6,266 bases of DNA from Nocardioidaceae bacterium (GTDB taxonomy: Bacteria; Actinomycetota; Actinomycetes; Propionibacteriales; Nocardioidaceae): positions 1-6,266 of the forward strand of contig JAGQUE010000508.1 in the NCBI GenBank assembly GCA_020438665.1, read 5' to 3'. Under the pieces are notes generated by a model, which was not told the origin of the DNA, made no database searches, and saw nothing but the letters and a program-made list of their open reading frames with translations. This document shows positions 1-5,061 of this stretch, in pieces; position 1 is the stretch's first letter, and each line of letters starts with the position of its first letter. Made by a program: the position numbers and the translations under genes.

Positions 1-517
1 CATCGCGATCCTGCGCAAGAAGGCGGTCATGGACCGCCTCTCCGCACCCGCCGACGTCCTCGAGTTCATCGCCTCCAAGATCCAGACCAACATCCGCGAG
101 CTCGAGGGCGCGCTGATCCGGGTCACCGCCTTCGCCAACCTCAACCGCCAGGAGGTCGACCTGACCCTGGCCGAGATCGTGCTCAAGGACCTCATCCCCG
201 AGGGCGGCGAGCCCGAGATCACCGCGCCCCTCATCATCGCGCAGACCGCGGCCTACTTCGGCGTCAGCATCGAGGACCTCACCGGCCCGAGCCGCGGCCG
301 TCACCTCGTCCAGGGACGGCAGATCGCGATGTATCTGTGCCGTGAGCTGACCGCCCTGTCGCTGCCCAAGATCGGGGCTCAGTTCGGCAACCGCGACCAC
401 ACCACGGTCATGTACGCCGACCGCAAGATCAACCAGCTCCTCGCCGAGCGCCGCTCGGTCTTCAACCAGGTCAGCGAGCTCACCAACCGCATCAAGCTCC
501 AGGCCCGCCAGGCCTGA
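1..517 (+). CDS. dnaA: Chromosomal replication initiator protein DnaA, C-terminal part (5' end cut by window edge)
   Basis: The frame is open from base 2 to a TGA at 515–517, giving the last 171 residues of DnaA. The N-terminal domains and the ATP-binding Walker motifs lie outside the window. Visible are the end of AAA+ domain III, with the sensor II stretch NIRELEGAL at fragment residues 30–38 (Arg32 is the usual ATP-sensing arginine), and then DNA-binding domain IV. Domain IV has a basic loop (SRGRHLV, about residues 98–104), the helix [11 protein letters not shown] and the DnaA-box recognition signature RDHTTV (Asp132, His133, Thr134). DnaA binds 9-bp boxes at oriC, melts the origin and begins helicase loading. 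Two residues differ from the most usual form: Asn instead of the second Gly in the FGGRDHTT motif, and Gly instead of Ala in the LVxARQ motif. Neither should abolish binding. The neighbouring oriC-like gap and dnaN confirm the identity. Confidence 0.98.
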   Translation, partial: IAILRKKAVMDRLSAPADVLEFIASKIQTNIRELEGALIRVTAFANLNRQEVDLTLAEIVLKDLIPEGGEPEITAPLIIAQTAAYFGVSIEDLTGPSRGRHLVQGRQIAMYLCRELTALSLPKIGAQFGNRDHTTVMYADRKINQLLAERRSVFNQVSELTNRIKLQARQA

Positions 518-601
518 CCGGTGCCCTGCCGAGGTCGGCCCGACGCGACCTCGAACTACATCGGTGCAAGATGTGGGGCGACCTGTGGGCCGGAGGCCGG
601 T

Positions 602-610
602 CTGTCCACA
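602..610 (+). promoter_or_regulatory. DnaA box, strong candidate (CTGTCCACA)
   Basis: This 9-mer differs from TTGTCCACA only at the first base. Its 3' half is the left arm of the perfect palindrome at 607–619, which places a weaker box-like sequence (616–624, − strand) head-to-head with it. Confidence 0.7.
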
Positions 611-619
611 GGCCCTGTG
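607..619. repeat. Palindrome CACAGG-C-CCTGTG inside oriC
   Basis: Six-base arms around a single C are perfectly inverted (607–612 against 614–619). The arms match the 3' half of a DnaA box plus GG. This suggests two facing DnaA half-sites rather than an RNA hairpin, since a one-base loop cannot fold. Confidence 0.6.
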
Positions 620-673
620 TACGGATCACGTCGGCTCGTGGACGGCCAGCGCCCCCTCCACCGCGGCACCGAG

Positions 674-693
674 TCATCCCCACGCCGTCCACA
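674..693 (+). promoter_or_regulatory. Pair of degenerate DnaA boxes (674–682, 685–693)
   Basis: TCATCCCCA (674–682) and CCGTCCACA (685–693) each differ from TT(A/G)TCCACA at two positions. They lie in the same orientation, 11 bp apart start to start, about one helical turn, which suits cooperative DnaA binding. A TGTGGG core faces them at 699–704. Confidence 0.5.
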
Positions 694-720
694 TCCCCTG
701 TGGGTCGCGGAAACCGACTC

Positions 721-770
721 TGACCTGCATAAACATGATCCATCCACAGATTCCACAGAACCTATGACCA
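721..770. other. Relatively AT-rich islet, candidate DNA unwinding element
   Basis: By count 28 of 50 bases are A or T, against roughly a third in the flanking DNA. The densest part is around 726–739. It overlaps the tandem TCCACAGA repeats. Actinobacterial origins often lack classic AT-rich 13-mers, so this assignment is an inference from composition and position only. Confidence 0.45.
743..760 (+). repeat. Tandem 9-bp repeat TCCACAGAT / TCCACAGAA, DnaA-box related
   Basis: Two adjacent 9-bp units (743–751 and 752–760) match at eight of nine positions, and each carries the TCCACA core of a DnaA box. The first core belongs to CCATCCACA (740–748, two mismatches to TTATCCACA). The second (749–757) has three. 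They lie within the AT-richest part of the region. Confidence 0.6.
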
Positions 771-824
771 CTCCCTACCTCTCACTGGGTCGACGATCGG
801 TGAACATCACCCCGCGACCCGACC

Positions 825-833
825 TGGGGACAA
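825..833 (-). promoter_or_regulatory. DnaA box, strong candidate on − strand (TTGTCCCCA)
   Basis: The − strand reads TTGTCCCCA, one mismatch from TTGTCCACA. It lies about 110 bp before the dnaN start and points opposite to the + strand boxes on the dnaA side, so the two best boxes flank the AT-rich islet facing inward. Confidence 0.6.
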
Positions 834-930
834 CCCCGTCGATATGACACGATCCGACAAGGTCCATGCCCCTGCGCCGCCTCCCGCCGCGCAGCCGCAC
901 GTGGCAGGATGCACACGCCCCTGCTCATCT

Positions 931-935
931 GGAGG
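931..935 (+). promoter_or_regulatory. Ribosome binding site of dnaN (GGAGG)
   Basis: A perfect GGAGG ends six bases before the GTG at 942. This decides the dnaN start: the in-frame ATG at 909 has no comparable upstream site and would add eleven residues not seen in the family. Confidence 0.9.
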
Positions 936-941
936 TCCGAA

Positions 942-2081
942 GTGAAGTTCAGCGTCGACCGCGACGTCCTCGCGGACGCCGTGGCCTGGGCCGCGCGCAG
1001 CCTGCCGGTGCGGCCGAGTGTCCCTGTCCTGGCCGGCCTCCTCGTGGAGGCCAGTGACGAGGGTCTGGTGCTGTCGACCTTCGACTATGAGACCTCCGCG
1101 CGCGCCACGGTCAGCGCCGACGTCTCCGCCGAGGGCCGCGCCCTGGTCAGCGGCCGCCTGCTCGCAGACATCTGCCGCAGCCTGCCCGACAAGCCGGTCG
1201 AGATGGCGCTCGACGGGGCGCGGGTCCAGCTGACCTGCGGCGCCGCCCGGTTCAGCCTCCAGACCCTGCCGGTCGAGGACTATCCGTCCCTCCCGCCCAT
1301 GCCGGCCGCGACGGGCACCGTGGCCAGCGACCAGTTCGCCCACGCTGTCGCCCAAGCGGTCACCGCCGCCGGCCGCGACGACATGCTCCCGGTCCTGACC
1401 GGCGTCCGCATCGAGATCGACGGGTCGACGATCAGCCTGCTCGCCACCGACCGCTTCCGACTGGCCCAACGCGAGATCGAGTGGAACCCCAACACACCCG
1501 ACGAGTCGATCGCGGCCCTGGTTCCGGCCAAGGTCCTCGGCGACACCGCGAAGTCGCTCACCGCCGGCGCCGAGGTGACCATCGCGCTGTCCCACGGCGG
1601 CGTGGGTGAGGGCATCATCGGCTTCGAGGGCCACGCCCCGGGCGGACTGCGCCGTACCACGACCCGTCTGCTGGACGGCGAGTTCCCCAAGGTGCGCTCG
1701 CTCTTCCCCGCCGAACACCTCACCACGGCCCTGGTCGACAAGGCGTCGCTGATCGAGTCGGTGAAGCGAGTCTCCCTCGTCGCCGAGCGCAACACCGCGG
1801 TCCAGCTCGCGTTCAGCGACGGCGTGCTGACCCTCGACGCCGGCTCGGGTGACGAGGCCCAGGCCTCCGAGGCCATCGAGGCGACCATCGACGGCGACAG
1901 CATCACCACGGGGTTCAATCCCCAGTTCCTCCTCGACGGGCTGGGCGCGATCGACCAGCCGGTCGTCGAGCTGGCGTTCACCCAGGCCTCCAAGCCCGTG
2001 GTCATCAGCGGGGCCGTCTCCGACGGCGAGGGCGAGGCCGGCTTCCGCTATCTGCTGATGCCTCGCCGCCTGCTGTCCTGA
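942..2081 (+). CDS. dnaN: DNA polymerase III sliding clamp, beta subunit
   Basis: This encodes a 379-residue beta clamp. The protein forms a ring dimer around DNA at the replication fork, tethering DNA polymerase III and many repair proteins. The GTG start is chosen for the GGAGG just upstream and because the protein then begins MKFSVDRDVL, the family's normal N-terminus. Three clamp domains are expected at roughly residues 1–120, 125–250 and 255–379. Domain 2 carries ATDRFRLA at residues 168–175. The C-terminus ends LLMPRRLLS, matching the MPxRL tail that forms part of the partner-binding cleft, so the gene is complete. It lies just after oriC, as usual. No clear promoter with a TANNNT −10 is visible between 840 and 941; transcription may begin inside oriC or upstream. 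All three tyrosines use TAT. Confidence 0.98.
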   Translation: MKFSVDRDVLADAVAWAARSLPVRPSVPVLAGLLVEASDEGLVLSTFDYETSARATVSADVSAEGRALVSGRLLADICRSLPDKPVEMALDGARVQLTCGAARFSLQTLPVEDYPSLPPMPAATGTVASDQFAHAVAQAVTAAGRDDMLPVLTGVRIEIDGSTISLLATDRFRLAQREIEWNPNTPDESIAALVPAKVLGDTAKSLTAGAEVTIALSHGGVGEGIIGFEGHAPGGLRRTTTRLLDGEFPKVRSLFPAEHLTTALVDKASLIESVKRVSLVAERNTAVQLAFSDGVLTLDAGSGDEAQASEAIEATIDGDSITTGFNPQFLLDGLGAIDQPVVELAFTQASKPVVISGAVSDGEGEAGFRYLLMPRRLLS

Positions 2082-2096
2082 GCACCCCTGCTGTCC
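2069..2096 (+). repeat. 10-bp direct repeat CCTGCTGTCC across the dnaN stop codon
   Basis: The copies lie at 2069–2078 and 2087–2096, 18 bp apart start to start. The first ends just before the dnaN stop and the second begins the downstream hairpin. It may be a chance duplication; no function is evident. Confidence 0.5.
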
Positions 2097-2109
2097 GGGG
2101 CACGACAGC
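2090..2109 (+). terminator. Weak stem-loop after dnaN, possible terminator or processing site
   Basis: GCTGTC (2090–2095) pairs perfectly with GACAGC (2104–2109) around an 8-base loop, starting eight bases after the dnaN stop. No T-run follows. A competing CCCC/GGGG stem (2085–2088, 2097–2100) overlaps it. The six-pair stem is modest, so complete termination is doubtful, but it would suit a boundary between dnaN and the separately promoted gnd. Confidence 0.35.
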
Positions 2110-2139
2110 CACCCATCGCCCGGGTTGCGGCCGCGCCGC

Positions 2140-2145
2140 TAGGCT
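2140..2145 (+). promoter_or_regulatory. Probable −10 element (TAGGCT) of a leaderless gnd transcript
   Basis: TAGGCT fits the actinobacterial −10 form TANNNT. Exactly seven bases separate it from the gnd ATG at 2153, which would place the transcription start on or beside the start codon. The start also lacks a Shine–Dalgarno sequence, as expected for leaderless mRNA. No convincing −35 box is seen, which is common in these GC-rich organisms. Confidence 0.6.
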
Positions 2146-2152
2146 CCCACCC

Positions 2153-3082
2153 ATGGACATCGGACTCGTCGGGCTGGGCAAGATGGGCGGCAACATGCGC
2201 ACGAGGCTGCGCAATGCCGGACACACGGTCGTCGGCTATGACCGCAACCCCGACGTCGCCGACGTCGGGTCGCTCGAGGAGCTCGTCGCGGCGCTCCCCT
2301 CGCCCAAGGTGGTGTGGGTGATGGTGCCGTCGGGCGAGCCGACCCGGGCCACGGTCCACGCGCTCGGCGAGCTGCTCGGTGAGGGTGACGTGGTGGTCGA
2401 CGGCGGCAACTCCCGCTGGACCGACGACCTCGAGCACGCCGAGCACCTCAAGCCCCAGGGCATCGGCTATGTCGACTGCGGTGTCTCGGGTGGCGTGTGG
2501 GGCCTCCGGAACGGCTACGCCCTCATGTACGGCGGCGACCCGGCCGACATCGCCAAGGTGCAGCCCGCCTTCGACGCCCTCAAGCCCGAGGGCGAGTTCG
2601 GGTCGGTCCACGCCGGCTCGGTCGGGGCCGGTCACTTCTCCAAGATGGTCCACAACGGCATCGAGTACGCCATCATGCAGGCCTACGCCGAGGGCTGGGA
2701 ACTGCTCGACAAGGTGGAGCTCGTCGACAACGTCACCGAGGTCTTCCGCTCCTGGCGCGAGGGCACTGTCATCCGGTCCTGGCTCCTGGACCTGCTGGTG
2801 GCCGCGCTCGACGACGACCCGGGTCTGTCCCAGATCAGCGGCTATGCCGACGACTCCGGTGAGGGGCGCTGGACCGTCGAGGCCGGGATCGACAACGCAG
2901 TACCCACGCCGGCGATCACCGCGGCGCTCTATGCCCGCTTCGTCTCGCGTCAGGACGACTCCCCGGCGATGAAGGCCGTGGCCGCGATGCGCAACCAGTT
3001 CGGCGGGCACGCCGTCCACACCGCGCCACCGGTCGGCGGCGACGTCAACCCTGCCACGGGCGCCGAGCAGGGTCCCGCCTAG
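2153..3082 (+). CDS. gnd: 6-phosphogluconate dehydrogenase (decarboxylating), short NAD-type form
   Basis: This encodes a 309-residue cytosolic enzyme that oxidises and decarboxylates 6-phosphogluconate to ribulose 5-phosphate in the pentose phosphate pathway. The Rossmann fold starts at once, with GLVGLGKMGGNM at residues 4–15. Further motifs are GGNSRW (84–89), GVSGGVWG (110–117) and the catalytic stretch KMVHNGIEY (164–172), whose Lys164 and Glu171 match the family's catalytic lysine and glutamate. The all-helical domain follows, with GEGRWTVEAGIDN (236–248). About 300 residues is the short form, against roughly 470 in the E. coli type. Asp30 at the end of the second strand (YDRNP) suggests NAD+ preference, since NADP+ enzymes usually carry Asn-Arg-Thr/Ser there; this is an inference. 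The ATG start lacks an SD sequence but follows a likely leaderless promoter. Its place between dnaN and recF is typical of many Actinobacteria, and 22 bp separate it from recF. Confidence 0.97.
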   Translation: MDIGLVGLGKMGGNMRTRLRNAGHTVVGYDRNPDVADVGSLEELVAALPSPKVVWVMVPSGEPTRATVHALGELLGEGDVVVDGGNSRWTDDLEHAEHLKPQGIGYVDCGVSGGVWGLRNGYALMYGGDPADIAKVQPAFDALKPEGEFGSVHAGSVGAGHFSKMVHNGIEYAIMQAYAEGWELLDKVELVDNVTEVFRSWREGTVIRSWLLDLLVAALDDDPGLSQISGYADDSGEGRWTVEAGIDNAVPTPAITAALYARFVSRQDDSPAMKAVAAMRNQFGGHAVHTAPPVGGDVNPATGAEQGPA

Positions 3083-3090
3083 CCGGACCC

Positions 3091-3095
3091 GGAGG
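3091..3095 (+). promoter_or_regulatory. Ribosome binding site of recF (GGAGG)
   Basis: A perfect GGAGG ends nine bases before GTG 3105. It supports GTG as the recF start; the nearby ATG at 3110 is out of frame. Confidence 0.85.
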
Positions 3096-3104
3096 ATCCA
3101 CCGG

Positions 3105-4247
3105 GTGTATGTCTCCCACCTGCTGCTGCACGACTTCCGGTCCTACGCCGACGTCGACGTCGAGCTGACACCGGGGCCGACGGCGTTCATCGGTCGCAAC
3201 GGGCAGGGCAAGACCAACCTTGTCGAGGCGATCGACTATCTCTCCCGGCTGTCGTCCCATCGCGTCGCCACCGACCAGCCGCTCGTGAGGGCAGGCTGCG
3301 ACCAGGCGGTCGTCCGTGCGGCCGTGGTCCGCGACGGTCGTACGGCGACGCTCGAGGTCGAGATCAACCCAGGCAGGTCCAACCGCGCCAAGGTCAACCG
3401 AGCTCCCCTCCCCCGCGCTCGCGAGCTGGTCGGTCTGGTCCGCAGCGTCGTGTTCTCCCCCGAGGACCTGACCCTGGTCAAGGGCGACCCGTCGGACCGG
3501 CGCCACTTCCTCGACGACCTGCTCGTGCAGCGCACCCCCCGCCTCGCCGGGGTCAAGTCCGACTATGACCGCGTGCTCAAGCAGCGCAACTCGCTGCTCA
3601 AGACCGCCGGCGTCGCCCGGGGGCCGGCCCGCGACACGGCGCTGTCCACCTTGGAGGTGTGGGACTCCCACCTGGCGCGGACGGGCGCCGAGCTGCTCGC
3701 CGGCCGGACCCGGCTCGTCGACGACCTCCTGCCTCATCTCGGCGCGGCCTATGAGGCGGTCGCCCGCGGGGCGACCCGCGAGGACGCCGCGATCACCTAC
3801 AAGCCCTCGCTGGACCTGCCAAGGTCGGGTGCCCTGCCCGAGCTGGAGCAGGCGCTGCTCGACGAGCTCGCGCGTCGCCGCGGTGACGAGCTCGACCGCG
3901 GCATCTCTCTCGTCGGACCCCATCGCGACGAGCTGCTGTGCACACTGGGCAGCGACGCACTCCGCCTGCCCGTCAAGGGCTATGCCTCCCACGGGGAGTC
4001 GTGGTCGTTCGCGGTCGCGCTGCGACTGGCGTCCTATGACCTGCTGCGCAGCGACGGCGACGACCCGATCCTCATCCTGGACGACGTCTTCGCCGAGCTC
4101 GACGGCGAACGGCGTGAGCAGCTCGCCGAGCTTGTCGCCGGGGCCGAGCAGGTGCTGGTCACCGCAGCGGTCGACGCCGATGTCCCCGACAAGCTCGCCG
4201 GGGTGCGGTTCGCGGTGGCCGAGGGCGGGGTGACCCGCGATGACTGA
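3105..4247 (+). CDS. recF: DNA replication and repair ATPase RecF
   Basis: This encodes a complete 380-residue SMC/ABC-like ATPase of usual length. RecF acts with RecO and RecR at gaps behind stalled forks, helping load RecA onto SSB-coated single-stranded DNA. The protein begins MYVSHLLLHDFRSYA, the characteristic RecF N-terminus. The Walker A motif GRNGQGKTN is at residues 30–38. VVFSPEDLTLVKGDP (115–129) and GPHRDEL (271–277) are family blocks. The ABC signature loop has the form SHGES (295–299). Walker B is ILILDD (322–327), running into a D-loop ELD (331–333). The start is the GTG after GGAGG. The gene lies 22 bp after gnd, so it may be read from the gnd promoter. Its last eight bases overlap dciA (ATGACTGA), implying translational coupling. 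Six of its eight tyrosines use TAT. Confidence 0.98.
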   Translation: MYVSHLLLHDFRSYADVDVELTPGPTAFIGRNGQGKTNLVEAIDYLSRLSSHRVATDQPLVRAGCDQAVVRAAVVRDGRTATLEVEINPGRSNRAKVNRAPLPRARELVGLVRSVVFSPEDLTLVKGDPSDRRHFLDDLLVQRTPRLAGVKSDYDRVLKQRNSLLKTAGVARGPARDTALSTLEVWDSHLARTGAELLAGRTRLVDDLLPHLGAAYEAVARGATREDAAITYKPSLDLPRSGALPELEQALLDELARRRGDELDRGISLVGPHRDELLCTLGSDALRLPVKGYASHGESWSFAVALRLASYDLLRSDGDDPILILDDVFAELDGERREQLAELVAGAEQVLVTAAVDADVPDKLAGVRFAVAEGGVTRDD

Positions 4248-4773
4248 CCAGCCGTCGCCGCCCACCGACGATCACGACGACGAGGGCCTCGACTTCGCGC
4301 GCCGGGCCGCGCGTGCCGCCGCCGCCGGCCCGCCGGTGGCCGGCCGCAGACGGCGCGCCACCCCGCGAGACGTGCGGGCCCCGCGGGCGCCGATCTCGGG
4401 CGCCCACCCCGACGAGCGCGACCCGCAGCTGCTCGACACCACCGTGGAGCGGCTCGTGGCCGACCATGGCTGGGAGCTCGACCTGAAGGTGCACGCGCTG
4501 TTCGCGCGCTGGGGCGAGCTGGTGGGCGCCGAGGTGGCCAGCCACACGACACCGGAGTCGTTCGCCGAGGGCACGCTCGTCGTACGCACCGACTCCACGG
4601 CGTGGGCCACTCAGCTGAAGTATCTCGTCCCGACCCTGCTGCGGCGGCTCAACGAGGAGCTCGGCCACGGCACGGTGACCCTGATCGACATCGCCGGGCC
4701 GGCGGCGCCATCGTGGAAGAAGGGGCCGCGCAGCGTGCGCGACGGCCGGGGCCCACGCGACACCTACGGCTGA
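4240..4773 (+). CDS. dciA: DciA-type helicase-loading protein (DUF721 family)
   Basis: This encodes 177 residues of the DUF721 family, the DciA group that assists loading of the replicative helicase DnaB; the M. tuberculosis relative is Rv0004. The N-terminal 60 residues look disordered: acidic first, then Ala-rich and basic (RRRR at 36–39). The conserved KH-like domain spans about residues 62–150, with the pattern W..LVG..VA.HT.PESF..GTL.VR.DSTAWATQL (from Trp91 onward) and LLRRLNEELGHGTV (133–146). The tail (PSWKKGPRSV, then GPRDTYG at 171–177) is typical of actinobacterial members. The ATG overlaps the recF stop in ATGACTGA, and only a loose G-rich stretch (4221–4230) precedes it, so translation is probably coupled to recF. 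Its place between recF and gyrB is the standard actinobacterial one. The gene name rests on family membership; the older name is simply DUF721 protein. Confidence 0.92.
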   Translation: MTDQPSPPTDDHDDEGLDFARRAARAAAAGPPVAGRRRRATPRDVRAPRAPISGAHPDERDPQLLDTTVERLVADHGWELDLKVHALFARWGELVGAEVASHTTPESFAEGTLVVRTDSTAWATQLKYLVPTLLRRLNEELGHGTVTLIDIAGPAAPSWKKGPRSVRDGRGPRDTYG

Positions 4774-4827
4774 GCCCGACGGAGCGGCCACCAGTCGCGC
4801 AGAGCCGATCCGAGGCCCGCGCGAACG

Positions 4828-4833
4828 TATAGG
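4828..4833 (+). promoter_or_regulatory. Candidate −10-like hexamer TATAGG, upstream of gyrB
   Basis: TATAGG stands out in GC-rich surroundings and sits at the same offset after GAGGCCCG as the better TATCAT element. It lacks the final T of TANNNT and has no −35 box, so it is weak. Confidence 0.25.
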
Positions 4834-4894
4834 GACCAACCCGACCCCCTGTGAGCGTCCCTGAAAGGCCTTCTGAGGCCGCTGCGGGCCTGTT

Positions 4895-4903
4895 CCGTCC
4901 ACA
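4895..4903 (+). promoter_or_regulatory. DnaA-box-like 9-mer upstream of gyrB (CCGTCCACA)
   Basis: The 9-mer is identical to the oriC element at 685–693, two mismatches from TTGTCCACA. It overlaps the left arm of the 4902–4933 stem-loop, about 50 bp before the candidate gyrB −10. DnaA control of gyrB is possible but unproven. Confidence 0.35.
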
Positions 4904-4933
4904 GATCACCCCGCCACGACGGGGTGTGATCTG
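4902..4933 (+). terminator. Strong bulged stem-loop between dciA and gyrB (terminator or operator)
   Basis: CAGATCAC (4902–4909) pairs perfectly with GTGATCTG (4926–4933). The stem continues as CCCG (4910–4913) with CGGG (4920–4923) after a two-base bulge, closing a six-base loop. Twelve pairs make this the strongest inverted repeat I found in the window. No T-run follows, so it may be a factor-assisted terminator for gnd–recF–dciA, or a DNA operator, since it ends about 20 bp before the candidate gyrB −10. Confidence 0.5.
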
Positions 4934-4953
4934 GTCTGAGGCCCGTGAGCGGC

Positions 4954-4959
4954 TATCAT
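4954..4959 (+). promoter_or_regulatory. Probable gyrB promoter −10 element (TATCAT)
   Basis: TATCAT fits TANNNT well and is the best match in the gap. It predicts a start near 4966 and a leader of about 96 bases. No good −35 box is at the expected position (around 4931–4936). Confidence 0.5.
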
Positions 4960-4967
4960 GGACGTCG

Positions 4968-4992
4968 GGTCGCCCGGCTCCGTCAGGCGACC
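4968..4992 (+). promoter_or_regulatory. Stem-loop at the predicted 5' end of the gyrB mRNA
   Basis: GGTCGCC (4968–4974) pairs perfectly with GGCGACC (4986–4992) around an 11-base loop, and is followed by the T-rich TTCTTGCT. An overlapping smaller stem (CGGG 4966–4969 with CCCG 4973–4976) would exclude it. It could protect the mRNA 5' end or attenuate transcription. Confidence 0.4.
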
Positions 4993-5015
4993 TTCTTGCT
5001 GTCAGACGCGCGGGT

Positions 5016-5037
5016 GCGCCACCTTGCCGGTGGGCGC
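5016..5037 (+). promoter_or_regulatory. Second leader stem-loop before the gyrB ribosome binding site
   Basis: GCGCCACC (5016–5023) pairs with GGTGG (5029–5033) and CGC (5035–5037) around a five-base loop, with G5034 bulged. The eight-pair stem ends about 12 bases before the SD-like GGAAGAGG, close enough to affect translation. Confidence 0.35.
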
Positions 5038-5048
5038 CGCGGCGATGT

Positions 5049-5056
5049 GGAAGAGG
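5049..5056 (+). promoter_or_regulatory. Ribosome binding site of gyrB (GGAAGAGG)
   Basis: The purine-rich GGAAGAGG ends five bases before GTG 5062. It favours this start over the in-frame GTGs at 5047 and 5056, which lie within or beside it. Confidence 0.65.
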
Positions 5057-5061
5057 TGCGT

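Larger units (their letters stand above)
518..941. other. oriC: Putative chromosomal replication origin (oriC), dnaA–dnaN intergenic region
   Basis: This 424-bp gene-free stretch lies between dnaA and dnaN, the usual oriC position in Actinobacteria. It holds several 9-mers resembling the actinobacterial DnaA box TT(G/A)TCCACA on both strands. Two have one mismatch (602–610 on +, 825–833 on −). Three more on + have two mismatches (674–682, 685–693, 740–748). Several TGTGG cores on − are weaker (584–592, 637–645, 699–707). The repeat CCTGTGGG occurs at 582–589 and 697–704. The stretch 721–770 is about 56% A+T by count, well above its surroundings, and is the best candidate for the unwinding element. 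I found no convincing protein-coding gene here; short open frames lack a ribosome binding site and recognisable sequence. Box function and the unwinding site are inferred, not shown. Confidence 0.88.
4812..4943 (+). repeat. Three GAGGCC direct repeats at exact 63-bp spacing
   Basis: GAGGCC occurs at 4812–4817, 4875–4880 and 4938–4943. Copies 1 and 3 extend to GAGGCCCG, and each is followed after eight bases by a TAT-type hexamer (TATAGG at 4828, TATCAT at 4954). Copies 2 and 3 extend leftward to TCTGAGGCC. A 63-bp period equals six turns of B-DNA, placing the copies on one helix face. The short match could be coincidental in GC-rich DNA. Confidence 0.45.
4774..5061 (+). other. Gene-free gyrB upstream region with repeats, stem-loops and candidate promoter
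   Basis: This 288-bp gap separates dciA from gyrB. It holds GAGGCC at 4812, 4875 and 4938 (63 bp apart each time), two TAT-type −10 candidates (4828, 4954), a DnaA-box-like 9-mer (4895–4903) and three potential stem-loops (4902–4933, 4968–4992, 5016–5037). A short frame opening at GTG 4851 overlaps the gyrB start and shows no recognisable protein character. The gap suggests gyrB is transcribed separately from gnd–recF–dciA. Confidence 0.75.

Noticed and set aside
521..847. 108-codon open frame on + inside the oriC gap
   Set aside because: It has no ribosome binding site, low-complexity composition and covers the DnaA-box array; non-coding origin function explains the stretch better.
909..941. 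Upstream ATG start for dnaN
   Set aside because: GTG 942 has a perfect GGAGG at proper spacing and gives the family's usual MKFSVDRD N-terminus.
807..1718. 303-codon open frame on the − strand opposite dnaN
   Set aside because: It is antisense to a well-supported dnaN; long antisense frames arise routinely in GC-rich codon patterns, and the protein is Gly/Ala/Arg-rich with no recognisable motif.
3045..4265. 406-codon open frame on the − strand opposite recF
   Set aside because: It covers recF exactly in antisense, has no family motif and no convincing start context. It is a composition artefact.
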